Below, one piece after another: positions 7,123-14,388 of a DNA stretch of 14,764 bases (position 1 is its first letter; each line of letters begins with the position of its first letter). The notes beneath the pieces are model-generated. The model ran no database searches. It had not been told where the DNA came from and saw nothing but the letters and a program-made list of their open reading frames with translations. The position numbers and the translations under genes were made by a program. Source of the stretch: JBOFMT01 sp051658525 (GTDB taxonomy: Bacteria > Bacillota_I > Bacilli_A > Erysipelotrichales > Erysipelotrichaceae); NCBI GenBank assembly GCA_051658525.1, contig JBOFMT010000075.1:1-14764 (forward strand), given 5' to 3'.

Positions 7123-7566
7123 ATGGAAATATATTATAAATATCAATATCCAAGCGAAGCCGTGTTTCACTTGTTTGAAGAGTCGTTGTTAGCAGATGCG
7201 AAAGCTCATAGCAAAAAGGAGCTTCGTACTTCCAGTTTAAAACCTGGTTTCAACTATAAAAAAGTTCAAAAACAAGGAAAACGTATCACAGAATATCAAT
7301 ATACGCTGAAAGATATCACTGCACCTACTGGATATACGTTACAAGTAACAAGCAGTAATGGAACTCGCATTCAAAAAGTTAGTATTACTTCAACGAGCGA
7401 AGTAACGTGTGAAGTTTGCTACGAGGACAGCTTCCAAGCGGCACAAGGGGTAAAGCAAGGATTTTTATATCGACTTGCCAATCGTCGCTTTGAGAAAAAA
7501 ACGGAAAAACAAAGCATTGCATACTTACGTCAACTCGATAAGTATTTAAAACAAAACACAAAATAA
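7123..7566 (+). CDS. DUF3284 domain-containing protein
   Basis: The only plus-strand gene here: 147 residues, probably cytosolic, function unknown. It looks like a small helix-plus-sheet fold: an amphipathic N-terminal part (YPSEAVFHLFEESLLADAKA), a beta-rich middle (EYQYTLKD, YTLQVTSSNG, VSITSTSEVTCEVCYED) and a basic C-terminal helix. This layout suits a START-like/SRPBCC cavity, but I infer that only from the pattern. GAGG (7112-7115) sets the ATG at 7123; an in-frame upstream ATG lies inside the DUF2752 gene and is not used. It ends at the bidirectional terminator shared with the phosphodiesterase gene. Confidence 0.8.
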   Translation: MEIYYKYQYPSEAVFHLFEESLLADAKAHSKKELRTSSLKPGFNYKKVQKQGKRITEYQYTLKDITAPTGYTLQVTSSNGTRIQKVSITSTSEVTCEVCYEDSFQAAQGVKQGFLYRLANRRFEKKTEKQSIAYLRQLDKYLKQNTK

Positions 7567-7597
7567 GGTGGTCATCTGACCACCTTATTCTTTTTTT
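7562..7597. terminator. bidirectional terminator between convergent genes
   Basis: A 13-bp perfect inverted repeat (7562-7574 with 7577-7589) with a two-base centre. On the plus strand it is followed by TTCTTTTTTT, a strong terminator for the DUF3284 gene. On the minus strand the following sequence is only moderately U-rich (TTATTTTGTG). The hairpin covers the stop codons of both genes. Confidence 0.88.
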
Positions 7598-8396
7598 CAG
7601 GAGTGATTTCTTCAAAAATCAACATTTCATTTCGTTTACGGGACTTTGCCTCTTGTTCTTGATTTGTAATGGTCCAATCCACCATCGGTGTATTCCAGCA
7701 CCGTAATAACCATAAACTTAGATTCGATTGATGTTTTACTTGATAAGCAATAAAATCAGGACGTGAAACAAAATTACACATGAGATTTGTTAATAAGAAT
7801 GCTTGTAATGCAGAAAGGTGTTGCCCCGCTTCCATCCAATCTGCAAGCTGTCCTCGAATCCAATCGGAACGGTGGGTTCGAAACCATGCAACACTGTAGG
7901 GATTGAATGATTCAACCATAAAGTTACCTGGATACGTATCAAGTAAACCAGCGACTTGTTGCGCTATCTTTGCTTGTTGACCCATTTCTTTGATTTCCAC
8001 AATTAGAGGAACTTGACCCTCTACTAGAGCAAGTACCGTTTCTAGTTTGGGTATGGTTTCGTTTGTTTGAAATAACGTAAGTCTTGAGATTTCTTTCCAT
8101 GTTTTATCAGCAATCTTCCAAGCTTTTCCACAGGTTTGTTGTAACGAGGCGTCATGATGTACTACCAATACGCAATCTTTGGTCATATGGACATCCAACT
8201 CAATGCCATATCCTGCAAGCATGGCGCGTTCAAACGCTAAGATTGAATTTTCTGGTATGTTTTGATTGCCATCATGTAAACCACGATGGGCATAATCATA
8301 GCTTTGAAATACTTGTACTGCTTTACGTTTACTCCAACGCGGCGCAATGCTCCAAACATACATCAAACAGAGAGGAAGTAGGATTAACCACCACAT
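7572..8396 (-). CDS. membrane-anchored glycerophosphodiester phosphodiesterase
   Basis: Predicted to hydrolyse glycerophosphodiesters to an alcohol and glycerol-3-phosphate, facing outward from the membrane. One N-terminal transmembrane helix (about 1-17) precedes a GDPD TIM barrel: YAHRGLHD (35-42, catalytic H37), PENS (48-51), ELDVHMTKD (66-74, metal ligands E66 and D68), VVHHDASL (78-85, second catalytic H81), IVEIKE (132-137), ESFN (162-165) and the final VDWTITN. At 274 residues it is full length. Its ATG follows the MFS stop codon by two bases, with an AGGTGA ribosome site inside the MFS gene end, so translation is probably coupled. The last residues (KKNKVVR) are encoded by the terminator hairpin and its U-tract complement. 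Confidence 0.9.
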   Translation of the reverse strand: MWWLILLPLCLMYVWSIAPRWSKRKAVQVFQSYDYAHRGLHDGNQNIPENSILAFERAMLAGYGIELDVHMTKDCVLVVHHDASLQQTCGKAWKIADKTWKEISRLTLFQTNETIPKLETVLALVEGQVPLIVEIKEMGQQAKIAQQVAGLLDTYPGNFMVESFNPYSVAWFRTHRSDWIRGQLADWMEAGQHLSALQAFLLTNLMCNFVSRPDFIAYQVKHQSNLSLWLLRCWNTPMVDWTITNQEQEAKSRKRNEMLIFEEITPEKKNKVVR

Positions 8397-8398
8397 AA

Positions 8399-9631
8399 CT
8401 AATCACCTACATCCAAAGCTTCAAGCCCCATTTTAGCGGCAGGCTTCACATCCCCATGTGTTACTTTCCACATGGTAAGCATGGCTAAGATGACACAAAT
8501 CGCTGCATAAGGGAACAGCGTATGATATCCAACATATTCCAATAAGAGACCACTTAAAATCGGGGTAAGTATTTGCGCAGACATCGAAAACGTATAATAG
8601 TATCCCGTAAATTTCCCTACATCACTTGCTTTACTCATCTCAACTACCATAGGATAGGAATTGACATTAATACTAGCCCAACCAATTCCTGTAATGGCAA
8701 ATACCACATTCAGCCATGGTGTATACTGTTCAAAAAGAAAGGCACTTCCATAACTCAACAACATCAAGCCTAGACCAGTATAAATCATTGCTTTACGCCC
8801 AAAACGTGAAGATAGTAATCCAAGCGGTAAATAGGCAACAATGGCAGCAACGGTTGCTACCATCAACGGGCCAGCAAAATCTCCCCCTTGCATCCCCCAA
8901 TAAAAACGCGCATATTTTGAAAATGCAGTGGTCACCGCATTGTATCCCATAAACCAAAGGGATACCGAACACAACAATAAAATTAAAGAACGCTTTACAT
9001 CCTTTGGAAGTTTAATACTGTGCTCTGCCACGACTTCTTCCTCTTGTTGCTTGTTTGCATGTTCTTTTACACTAAGCTTACACAACAACACGCAACTAGC
9101 CATCACCAAGGCAAGACTTACAAAGAGGAACCAATAGTTACTTCCCTCTTTCGGCATTAAGAAAGCAATCAAACCAAGACTGATTACACCTCCAACAGCA
9201 CCCATCAAATTGATGATTGCATTTGCTTTAGAACGCAGTGGTTTTGCCGTTAAATCTGGCATTAACGCAACTGCTGGTGATCGATAACTTCCCATTGCAA
9301 ACAAAACAGCCAACAAAGCAATCATAAAAAACCATAGATTTTCCTGCAATATTGCGAACGGTAACACCAAGATTAAGATACAGGCAAGGCTCGTACCAAC
9401 TACAATAAATGGCATTCTTCTTCCCACACGATCACTCAATGCACCAAAGAGAGGTAACATAAATAAAGCCAAAATATTATCGAGTGACATGATAAATCCA
9501 CTCACGGTATCTCCAAGTCCAAAACTATCCTTCAAGACAATGGGGATCACGCCATCATATACTTGCCAAAAGGCAGAAATACTCATAAAAGCCAAACCAA
9601 TCAAGATTGTTTTTCGATAACTAAAGTTCAT
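8399..9631 (-). CDS. MFS transporter, SLC45/sugar-permease-like
   Basis: A 12-helix secondary transporter of the cytoplasmic membrane, 410 residues. Loop 2-3 has the MFS motif A, GALSDRVGRR (63-72), and the second-half copy is LSSRFGRKA (273-281). RSPAVALMPD (118-127) and NSYPMVVEMS (324-333) are equivalent helix-4 and helix-10 motifs of the SLC45/sucrose-transporter-like branch, suggesting a sugar or sugar-derivative substrate with protons. A charged central loop (about 185-213) joins the halves. Longer in-frame starts exist, but AAGGAGAACGGG lies directly before the ATG at 9629-9631. Only a weak promoter candidate is visible upstream (-10-like TACTAT at 9665-9670). It leads an operon with the phosphodiesterase. 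Direction and substrate are not shown. Confidence 0.85.
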   Translation of the reverse strand: MNFSYRKTILIGLAFMSISAFWQVYDGVIPIVLKDSFGLGDTVSGFIMSLDNILALFMLPLFGALSDRVGRRMPFIVVGTSLACILILVLPFAILQENLWFFMIALLAVLFAMGSYRSPAVALMPDLTAKPLRSKANAIINLMGAVGGVISLGLIAFLMPKEGSNYWFLFVSLALVMASCVLLCKLSVKEHANKQQEEEVVAEHSIKLPKDVKRSLILLLCSVSLWFMGYNAVTTAFSKYARFYWGMQGGDFAGPLMVATVAAIVAYLPLGLLSSRFGRKAMIYTGLGLMLLSYGSAFLFEQYTPWLNVVFAITGIGWASINVNSYPMVVEMSKASDVGKFTGYYYTFSMSAQILTPILSGLLLEYVGYHTLFPYAAICVILAMLTMWKVTHGDVKPAAKMGLEALDVGD

Positions 9632-9704
9632 CCCGTTCTCCTTAGAAGACTCTTCTTTGGTTTCATAGTAACATAAACTCACATAATACAAGAGAAATTT
9701 GTTC

Positions 9705-9748
9705 AAAAAAAACACAACATTTACAATAGCGTTGTCGATGTTGTGTTT
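9705..9748 (-). terminator. intrinsic terminator after metQ
   Basis: Minus-strand stem of 11 bp, AAACACAACAT (9738-9748) with ATGTTGTGTTT (9710-9720), with a further short ACAA/TTGT pairing inside the loop. A run of eight U residues (9705-9712) follows. It closes the metNIQ operon 10 bases after the metQ stop. Confidence 0.85.
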
Positions 9749-9758
9749 CTGTTTGTTT

Positions 9759-10559
9759 TTATTTTAAAGGTAAGACAAATCCATCATAGTTTTCTGTAAT
9801 AAAGGCACTAACACTCGCATCCGATAAGGCTTTGATTAGCACTTTTGTTTTCTCTGATTGTTCGTTTCCTTCTTTTACACACAAGATATTTCCAAAGGTT
9901 TTTGCTGCTAAGCTACTAGCATCTTCACTCACAACAGCCAAATCACCAAGATCACCAAGTAGCGCATTGTTTCCATTGATTACAGCATAATCTACATCGG
10001 GTAATACACGAGCCAATTGTGCAGATTCGATTTCCACAATTTCAACATTGTGAGGATTATCTACAATATCAAGTACAGTAGCCTCAAGACCAGAACCAAC
10101 ACGTAATGTGATGATACCATTTGCTTCTAGTAATTGTAATGCTCTTGCTTCGTTGGTTGTATCATTTGGTACTGCAATCTTTGCACCATCTTTGATATCA
10201 GTAAGTGCGATTCCTTTGTTTGCCTCATTCGCATATAGTGTTAAAGGTTCAAAGTGAACCGCTAATACACTTACAATTTGTGTATTATTCTTCGCATTGA
10301 AATCCTCTAAATAAGGTAAATGTTGGAAGTAGTTAGCATCCAAGTCTCCACTTTGCAATGCCGTATTCGGTAACACGTAGTCTGTAAATTCTTGAATTTT
10401 TAACGTATAGCCTTCCGCTTCCACTAAGCTTTTTACTTGTTCTAAGATTTCCGCATGGGGAACAGGACTTGCACCAATCGTGATCACACTATCATCCGCC
10501 TTGCTTCCACATCCACTTAATAACCCCAATACCAATACGCTTGCCCATAATTTTTTCAT
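9759..10559 (-). CDS. metQ: methionine-binding lipoprotein MetQ
   Basis: The extracytoplasmic binding protein of the MetNIQ ABC importer, capturing methionine and docking on MetI. The 266-residue precursor has a signal peptide with lipobox LLSGC (13-17), so C17 should be lipidated. The mature protein shows the NlpA/MetQ pattern: ITIGASPVPHAEIL near the start, DLDANYFQHLPYL around 75-90, IAVPNDTTNEARALQLL, and a late VINGN strand. AAAGGAGAA lies 8 bases before the ATG at 10557-10559. It is the last gene of the T-box operon, 12 bases after metI, followed by a terminator. Family members bind L-Met, D-Met or Met-containing compounds; the methionine T-box supports methionine. Confidence 0.94.
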   Translation of the reverse strand: MKKLWASVLVLGLLSGCGSKADDSVITIGASPVPHAEILEQVKSLVEAEGYTLKIQEFTDYVLPNTALQSGDLDANYFQHLPYLEDFNAKNNTQIVSVLAVHFEPLTLYANEANKGIALTDIKDGAKIAVPNDTTNEARALQLLEANGIITLRVGSGLEATVLDIVDNPHNVEIVEIESAQLARVLPDVDYAVINGNNALLGDLGDLAVVSEDASSLAAKTFGNILCVKEGNEQSEKTKVLIKALSDASVSAFITENYDGFVLPLK

Positions 10560-10571
10560 GTTCGTTCTCCT

Positions 10572-11225
10572 TTATCGTTTATCGATTTTTTTGGCTGCCC
10601 AATTACAGCTCGACTGCATTAACTGCACCAATACAATAATAATCACTAGGGTAATGTTCATTACGGATGACTCATAGCGATAGAGTCCATACCGAATTGC
10701 AATATCCCCTAAACCACCAGCACCGACCAAACCGGCCATTGCACTGTAGGCAACCAGTGTAATCGAAACAATCCCACACTGCTTCACCAAAGAAGGAAGT
10801 GCCTCGGGAAGTAGTACACGAGTAACAATCTGCCAAGGATTACCACCCATAACGCGTGCTGCTTCAATCATACCAGCATCAACTTCACATAAACTTGTTT
10901 CAACCAAGCGTGCTACGAAAGGAATCGCTCCAATCGTTAAGGGCACAATGGCTGCGGAAGGACCAATCGAGGTACCAACCAAGACTCTTGTAAAAGGAAA
11001 CATCCATACCATTAAAATAACAAATGGAATACTTCTTACAATATTTACAAGATATTCCAACACTCGGTGCAGGGTAATTTTTTCAAATACACCGTCCTCA
11101 CGTGTGATGAACAATAAGATACCTAAGGGTAATCCAAAGGCGAAACTCAGAATCAAGGATCCAAAAACCATATATAACGTTTGAAATGTTCCTTCCCATA
11201 ACAAACCAATCATTTGTGTACTCAT
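10572..11225 (-). CDS. metI: methionine ABC transporter permease MetI
   Basis: The membrane permease of MetNIQ, a homodimer with five transmembrane helices per chain. At 217 residues it is the usual length. The start matches known MetI proteins (LLWEGTFQTLYMVFGS at 8-23). The cytoplasmic coupling loop that meets MetN carries the EAA motif EAARVMGG with LLPEALP (121-144). GLVGAGGLGDIAIRYG (165-180) is a family-typical late segment. The ribosome site AAAGGAAT overlaps the end of metN; the metN stop is only 4 bases upstream, suggesting coupled translation. Longer in-frame starts inside metN are rejected. Confidence 0.94.
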   Translation of the reverse strand: MSTQMIGLLWEGTFQTLYMVFGSLILSFAFGLPLGILLFITREDGVFEKITLHRVLEYLVNIVRSIPFVILMVWMFPFTRVLVGTSIGPSAAIVPLTIGAIPFVARLVETSLCEVDAGMIEAARVMGGNPWQIVTRVLLPEALPSLVKQCGIVSITLVAYSAMAGLVGAGGLGDIAIRYGLYRYESSVMNITLVIIIVLVQLMQSSCNWAAKKIDKR

Positions 11226-11229
11226 AAAT

Positions 11230-11958
11230 CTATTCCTTTCCCAACAACAATTTGGTAATCGCATGTTGTGGTGCATCAAATACTTGATGTTTGTCGCCAA
11301 TCTCTACAATACGTCCATCATTGATTACCGCTACACGGTCGACAATTTTACTTACAACACCCATTTCATGGGTAATGATTAAGATGGTAACCTTTAGTGT
11401 TTCATTGATATCTTTCAGTAGCTTCAATACCTCCGCAGTTGTTAAGCTATCCAAAGCTGATGTCGGTTCATCACATAGCAAGATTTTCGGATCACTCACC
11501 AATGCTCTTGCAATGGCAACACGCTGTTTTTGTCCACCGGATAATTTGGTTACATATTCATGTTCCTTCCCTTGTAATCCAACAAGGGCAATAAGTGCAT
11601 GCACCTTTGCATCAATCTGTGCCTTACTCTTTTTCGCAAATACCAACGGTAAAGCAATATTTTGCACGACCGTTTTTTGTTGGAGCAAGTTATATCCTTG
11701 AAAGATGACACTCATATCTCGATGATATTGAATTCGCTCACTTCCTTGAATGTTAGAAAGTTCCTTACCATCAACCCAAACCTCACCGGAATCATAGCTT
11801 TCTAAGAGACTTAACACACGTAAGATCGTACTTTTTCCCGCTCCACTCATTCCAATTAACCCAAAGATTTCATTCTCTCTAACATCAAATGAAATATCCT
11901 TTAATGCATGCAATCCGTTGGATTGATAGGTTTTATTTACTTGCTTTATTGTAATCAT
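11230..11958 (-). CDS. metN: methionine ABC transporter ATP-binding protein MetN, short form without NIL domain
   Basis: The ATPase of the methionine importer. The 242-residue chain is a complete ABC domain: Walker A GMSGAGKST (36-44), Q-loop FQGYNLL (86-92), signature LSGGQKQR (139-146), Walker B ILLCDEPTSALD (159-170) and switch H197. Best-known MetN proteins (E. coli, B. subtilis) are near 340 residues, with a C-terminal NIL/ACT-like domain that binds methionine and inhibits transport. Here the protein stops about 70 residues after the signature-Walker B block, so that domain is missing. AGGAGG (11963-11968) sets the ATG at 11956-11958; a longer in-frame start would fall in the T-box terminator. 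It is the first gene of the operon, controlled by the T-box leader. Confidence 0.93.
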   Translation of the reverse strand: MITIKQVNKTYQSNGLHALKDISFDVRENEIFGLIGMSGAGKSTILRVLSLLESYDSGEVWVDGKELSNIQGSERIQYHRDMSVIFQGYNLLQQKTVVQNIALPLVFAKKSKAQIDAKVHALIALVGLQGKEHEYVTKLSGGQKQRVAIARALVSDPKILLCDEPTSALDSLTTAEVLKLLKDINETLKVTILIITHEMGVVSKIVDRVAVINDGRIVEIGDKHQVFDAPQHAITKLLLGKE

Positions 11959-11970
11959 ATGTCCTCCTAT

Positions 11971-12009
11971 AAACAAAAAAACTTCCGCCCTATACATAGG
12001 ACGAAAGTT
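11971..12009 (-). terminator. regulated terminator of the T-box leader
   Basis: Minus-strand stem of 13 pairs, some G-U: AACTTTCGTCCTA (11997-12009) with TAGGGCGGAAGTT (11980-11992), four-base loop, followed by TTTTTTGTTT. The left arm is shared with the antiterminator, so the two folds exclude each other. Confidence 0.9.
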
Positions 12010-12230
12010 ATCGCGTTACCACCTAAATTTATTAATACCTCACAGTATTAACCTCTTCGGGTACTAACATACCCTAGCGCTTTAACGGGCGCACACGTCT
12101 TATCCTACCGTATCGAATAAGCGACTCCAAGACCATGTTCAATGATTACCCTTTATCCTGCTTCCACCGTGTGCAGAACTCTCTGTAAAAGTTTTCCTCA
12201 TCTACTTTTCTTTTCAATGTCTTTACTATA
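11971..12230 (-). promoter_or_regulatory. T-box riboswitch (tRNA-Met) of metNIQ
   Basis: Read on the minus strand, this leader of about 260 bases has all main T-box parts. Stem I includes an AGUA (5' side) / GAA (3' side) loop-E pair, an AGAGAG bulge and a distal GGUGGAA loop. Stem II is CTTAT/ATAAG. A GCGC-CCG-TTAAA-GCGC-TAGGG stretch fits the stem IIA/B pseudoknot. Stem III is TTAATAC/GTATTAA. The T-box AGGTGGTAACGCGA (12011-12024) is followed by the terminator. The specifier after GAA is best read as AUG (12134-12136). The bulge UGGU would pair with ACCA of an A73 tRNA, as in tRNA-Met. Uncharged tRNA-Met should stabilise the antiterminator (TAGG-bulge-ACG pairing with CGT-CCTA) and switch the transporter on. 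Confidence 0.93.
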
Positions 12231-12236
12231 TGACCT

Positions 12237-12265
12237 ATCTTAACGAAATGAACAATGAATGTCAA
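12237..12265 (-). promoter_or_regulatory. promoter of the T-box leader and metNIQ
   Basis: Minus strand: consensus -35 TTGACA (12260-12265), 17-base spacer, -10 TAAGAT (12237-12242). The predicted start is near 12230, just before stem I of the T-box. Confidence 0.85.
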
Positions 12266-12295
12266 CTACAAACATCATCTTTTTTACATTTATTA

Positions 12296-14299
12296 TCATT
12301 TTATTTCATTTCGTAACATTTCTTTCACAGTATTTTCAATATTTTTCGCATGGAATCCAAACGCTTCAAACAACTTGGATGCTGGTGCACTTGCTCCAAA
12401 ATGATCCATTGCAATGACCTTACCACTTAGACCAACAAAACGATACCAAGGTTGTGATGTTGCAGCTTCAACTGCCAAACGAAGTGGTTGCGTTTTTGGT
12501 AATACATGTTCACGATAGTCCTTGCTTTGGCGATCAAACAATTCCATACAAGGCATACTCACGACACGTACATCGATGCCCGCTTCCCAAAGGTTAGCTT
12601 GTGCTTCCACGCAATATTGCACTTCACTACCACTTGCAATTAGAATCGCTTGAGGATGATCCTCTTTGCTTGGAGATATCACATAAGCACCATGTAATGC
12701 TTCTTTGCTACTTCCCTCCAGTACTGGTAGATTTTGTCTGGTAAGAATGAGAGCAGTTGGTGTTTGGGTTTGTGTTAGTGCGTGTGCATAAGCGGCTCGT
12801 GTTTCCATTTCATCGGCAGGCCGGAACACATCTAAGTTTGGTTGTGCTCTTAGCATCGCCAATTGTTCAATCGGTTGATGCGTTGGACCATCTTCTCCCA
12901 CGCCAATACTATCATGGGTAAAGATATACAGTTGTGCAAGTTTCATGAGGGATGCTAAGCGCATCATCGGCTTCATAAAATCTGAGAATACTAAGAAGGT
13001 TGCCACATACGTTGTCACACCTCCATGCAACAACATCCCATTGGCGATTGCACTCATTGCATGTTCTCGAACGCCAAAATGAATATTTTTCCCTGCATAA
13101 TTGCTCGCAGAAAAGTCGCTCTCATCTTGTAAGACAGTTTTATTGCTAGGGCCTAAATCTGCACTCCCCCCAAAGAAATTAGGTATTACCGCTTTCAGTT
13201 CTTGTAGTAAGTTTCCTGATATCGCTCTGGTTGCGGCTGGTTTTGCTGCTTTTACCCAATAACTTGGCGATTGAACAAAACTTTGAATGTTATCTTGCGC
13301 ATGGAAATATGCATTCCACAATGCCTTCATCTCTGGATAGGTGATAAAGTAGCGTTCCAACAATTGATTCCACTGTGCTTCAAACAATGCATTGCTCTTT
13401 CTAATACTAGCAAAATGTTCATAAATATCATCACTTACTTCAAATGCTGTTTCACTTGTCCAACCAAGTGCTTCTCTTGTTAAGCGTACATTGTCAACAC
13501 CGAGTGGTTCCCCATGTGCACTTGCCAACCCTGCTCGCTTAGACCCATAGCCAATCACAGTGTTGATTTCGATAAAGCTAGGTCGCGACGTCTCCGCCTT
13601 TGCCTTAACGATTGCTCGTTTGATCGCTTGTAAATCATTGCCATCATGTACTTGTAACACTTGAAACCCATAACTTTCCATCCGCTTTTTCACATCTTCT
13701 TGAAAGGCTAGATCCGTGCTTCCTTCAATTGAAATGTGGTTGGAATCATATAAAACAATGAGTTGATGTAATTTCAGTGTTCCAGCAAGACTCAAGGCCT
13801 CACCACTCAAACCTTCCATCAAACAACCATCGCCTACCAAGGCAAAGGTATGATGATCTAAAATCGGAAAACCATCTTTATTGAAGATCTCTGCCAAATG
13901 AGCCTGTGCCATCGCCATCCCAACCGCACTAGCAACACCAGCTCCCAAAGGTCCCGTCGTTGCTTCTACCCCGATGGTATGGCCAAATTCTGGATGACCT
14001 GGTGTTAAGGAATCCCATTGTCTAAATTGTTTTAAATCTGCAATTTTTAAATCCCCATAACCAAATACATGCAATAAGGCATACAACAAAGCAGATCCAT
14101 GTCCTGCTGATAATACAAAGCGATCACGATTGATCCAATTTGGGTTGTTGGGATTATGACGTAAATGGTGAGCCCACAGTTCATACGCCATTGGCGCGGC
14201 TCCCAAAGGAAGTCCTGGATGACCACTATTGGCTGCTTGGACTTGATCTATGGATAAAATACGCAGTGCATCGACAGCACGTTGTTCAATTGATTTCAT
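12296..14299 (-). CDS. tkt: transketolase
   Basis: A thiamine-diphosphate enzyme moving two-carbon ketol units in the non-oxidative pentose phosphate pathway; cytosolic homodimer. At 667 residues it is full length with all three domains. Visible sites are SGHPG (H27), GHGSA (H67), GPLGAG (116-121), the ThDP/Mg motif GDGC (156-159) through N187, SAHGEP (H262), catalytic E412 in GVREHAM, and DGPTHQP (H474) with RPADEME (493-499). GGAGGT lies before the ATG at 14297-14299. It has its own promoter and no partner gene. No terminator hairpin is visible after the stop; transcription may run into the T-box leader, whose terminator could end it. It could also act as the xylulose-linked paralogue, but nothing here shows that. 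Confidence 0.96.
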   Translation of the reverse strand: MKSIEQRAVDALRILSIDQVQAANSGHPGLPLGAAPMAYELWAHHLRHNPNNPNWINRDRFVLSAGHGSALLYALLHVFGYGDLKIADLKQFRQWDSLTPGHPEFGHTIGVEATTGPLGAGVASAVGMAMAQAHLAEIFNKDGFPILDHHTFALVGDGCLMEGLSGEALSLAGTLKLHQLIVLYDSNHISIEGSTDLAFQEDVKKRMESYGFQVLQVHDGNDLQAIKRAIVKAKAETSRPSFIEINTVIGYGSKRAGLASAHGEPLGVDNVRLTREALGWTSETAFEVSDDIYEHFASIRKSNALFEAQWNQLLERYFITYPEMKALWNAYFHAQDNIQSFVQSPSYWVKAAKPAATRAISGNLLQELKAVIPNFFGGSADLGPSNKTVLQDESDFSASNYAGKNIHFGVREHAMSAIANGMLLHGGVTTYVATFLVFSDFMKPMMRLASLMKLAQLYIFTHDSIGVGEDGPTHQPIEQLAMLRAQPNLDVFRPADEMETRAAYAHALTQTQTPTALILTRQNLPVLEGSSKEALHGAYVISPSKEDHPQAILIASGSEVQYCVEAQANLWEAGIDVRVVSMPCMELFDRQSKDYREHVLPKTQPLRLAVEAATSQPWYRFVGLSGKVIAMDHFGASAPASKLFEAFGFHAKNIENTVKEMLRNEIK

Positions 14300-14322
14300 A
14301 AGCTACCTCCATGTTTTCCTTC

Positions 14323-14350
14323 ATTCTATCAAACAAGACAAAGAATTCAA
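14323..14350 (-). promoter_or_regulatory. promoter of tkt
   Basis: Minus strand: -35 TTGAAT (14345-14350), 16-base spacer, -10 TAGAAT (14323-14328), between the VOC-gene terminator and the tkt ribosome site. Confidence 0.65.
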
Positions 14351-14361
14351 TTCAAACTCCC

Positions 14362-14388
14362 AAAAGAAAAAGCTAGAACTTCTAGCTT
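14362..14388 (-). terminator. intrinsic terminator overlapping the VOC-gene stop
   Basis: Minus-strand stem AAGCTAGA (14381-14388) / TCTAGCTT (14370-14377) with a 3-base loop, followed by TTTTTCTTTT from plus-strand bases 14362-14371. It overlaps the stop codon of the VOC gene. Confidence 0.84.

Noticed and set aside
8084..8398. 104-codon open frame on the plus strand inside the phosphodiesterase gene
   Set aside because: It is opposite a well-supported GDPD coding sequence and shows no recognisable domain.
11291..11701. 136-codon open frame on the plus strand inside metN
   Set aside because: It is antisense to a clear ABC ATPase, has no ribosome site or family resemblance, and is low-complexity in S/T/C as expected from a reversed coding frame.
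12133..12137. CAU (histidine) reading of the T-box specifier
   Set aside because: The UGGU bulge does not fit the C73 of bacterial tRNA-His, and the regulated genes are methionine transport genes.
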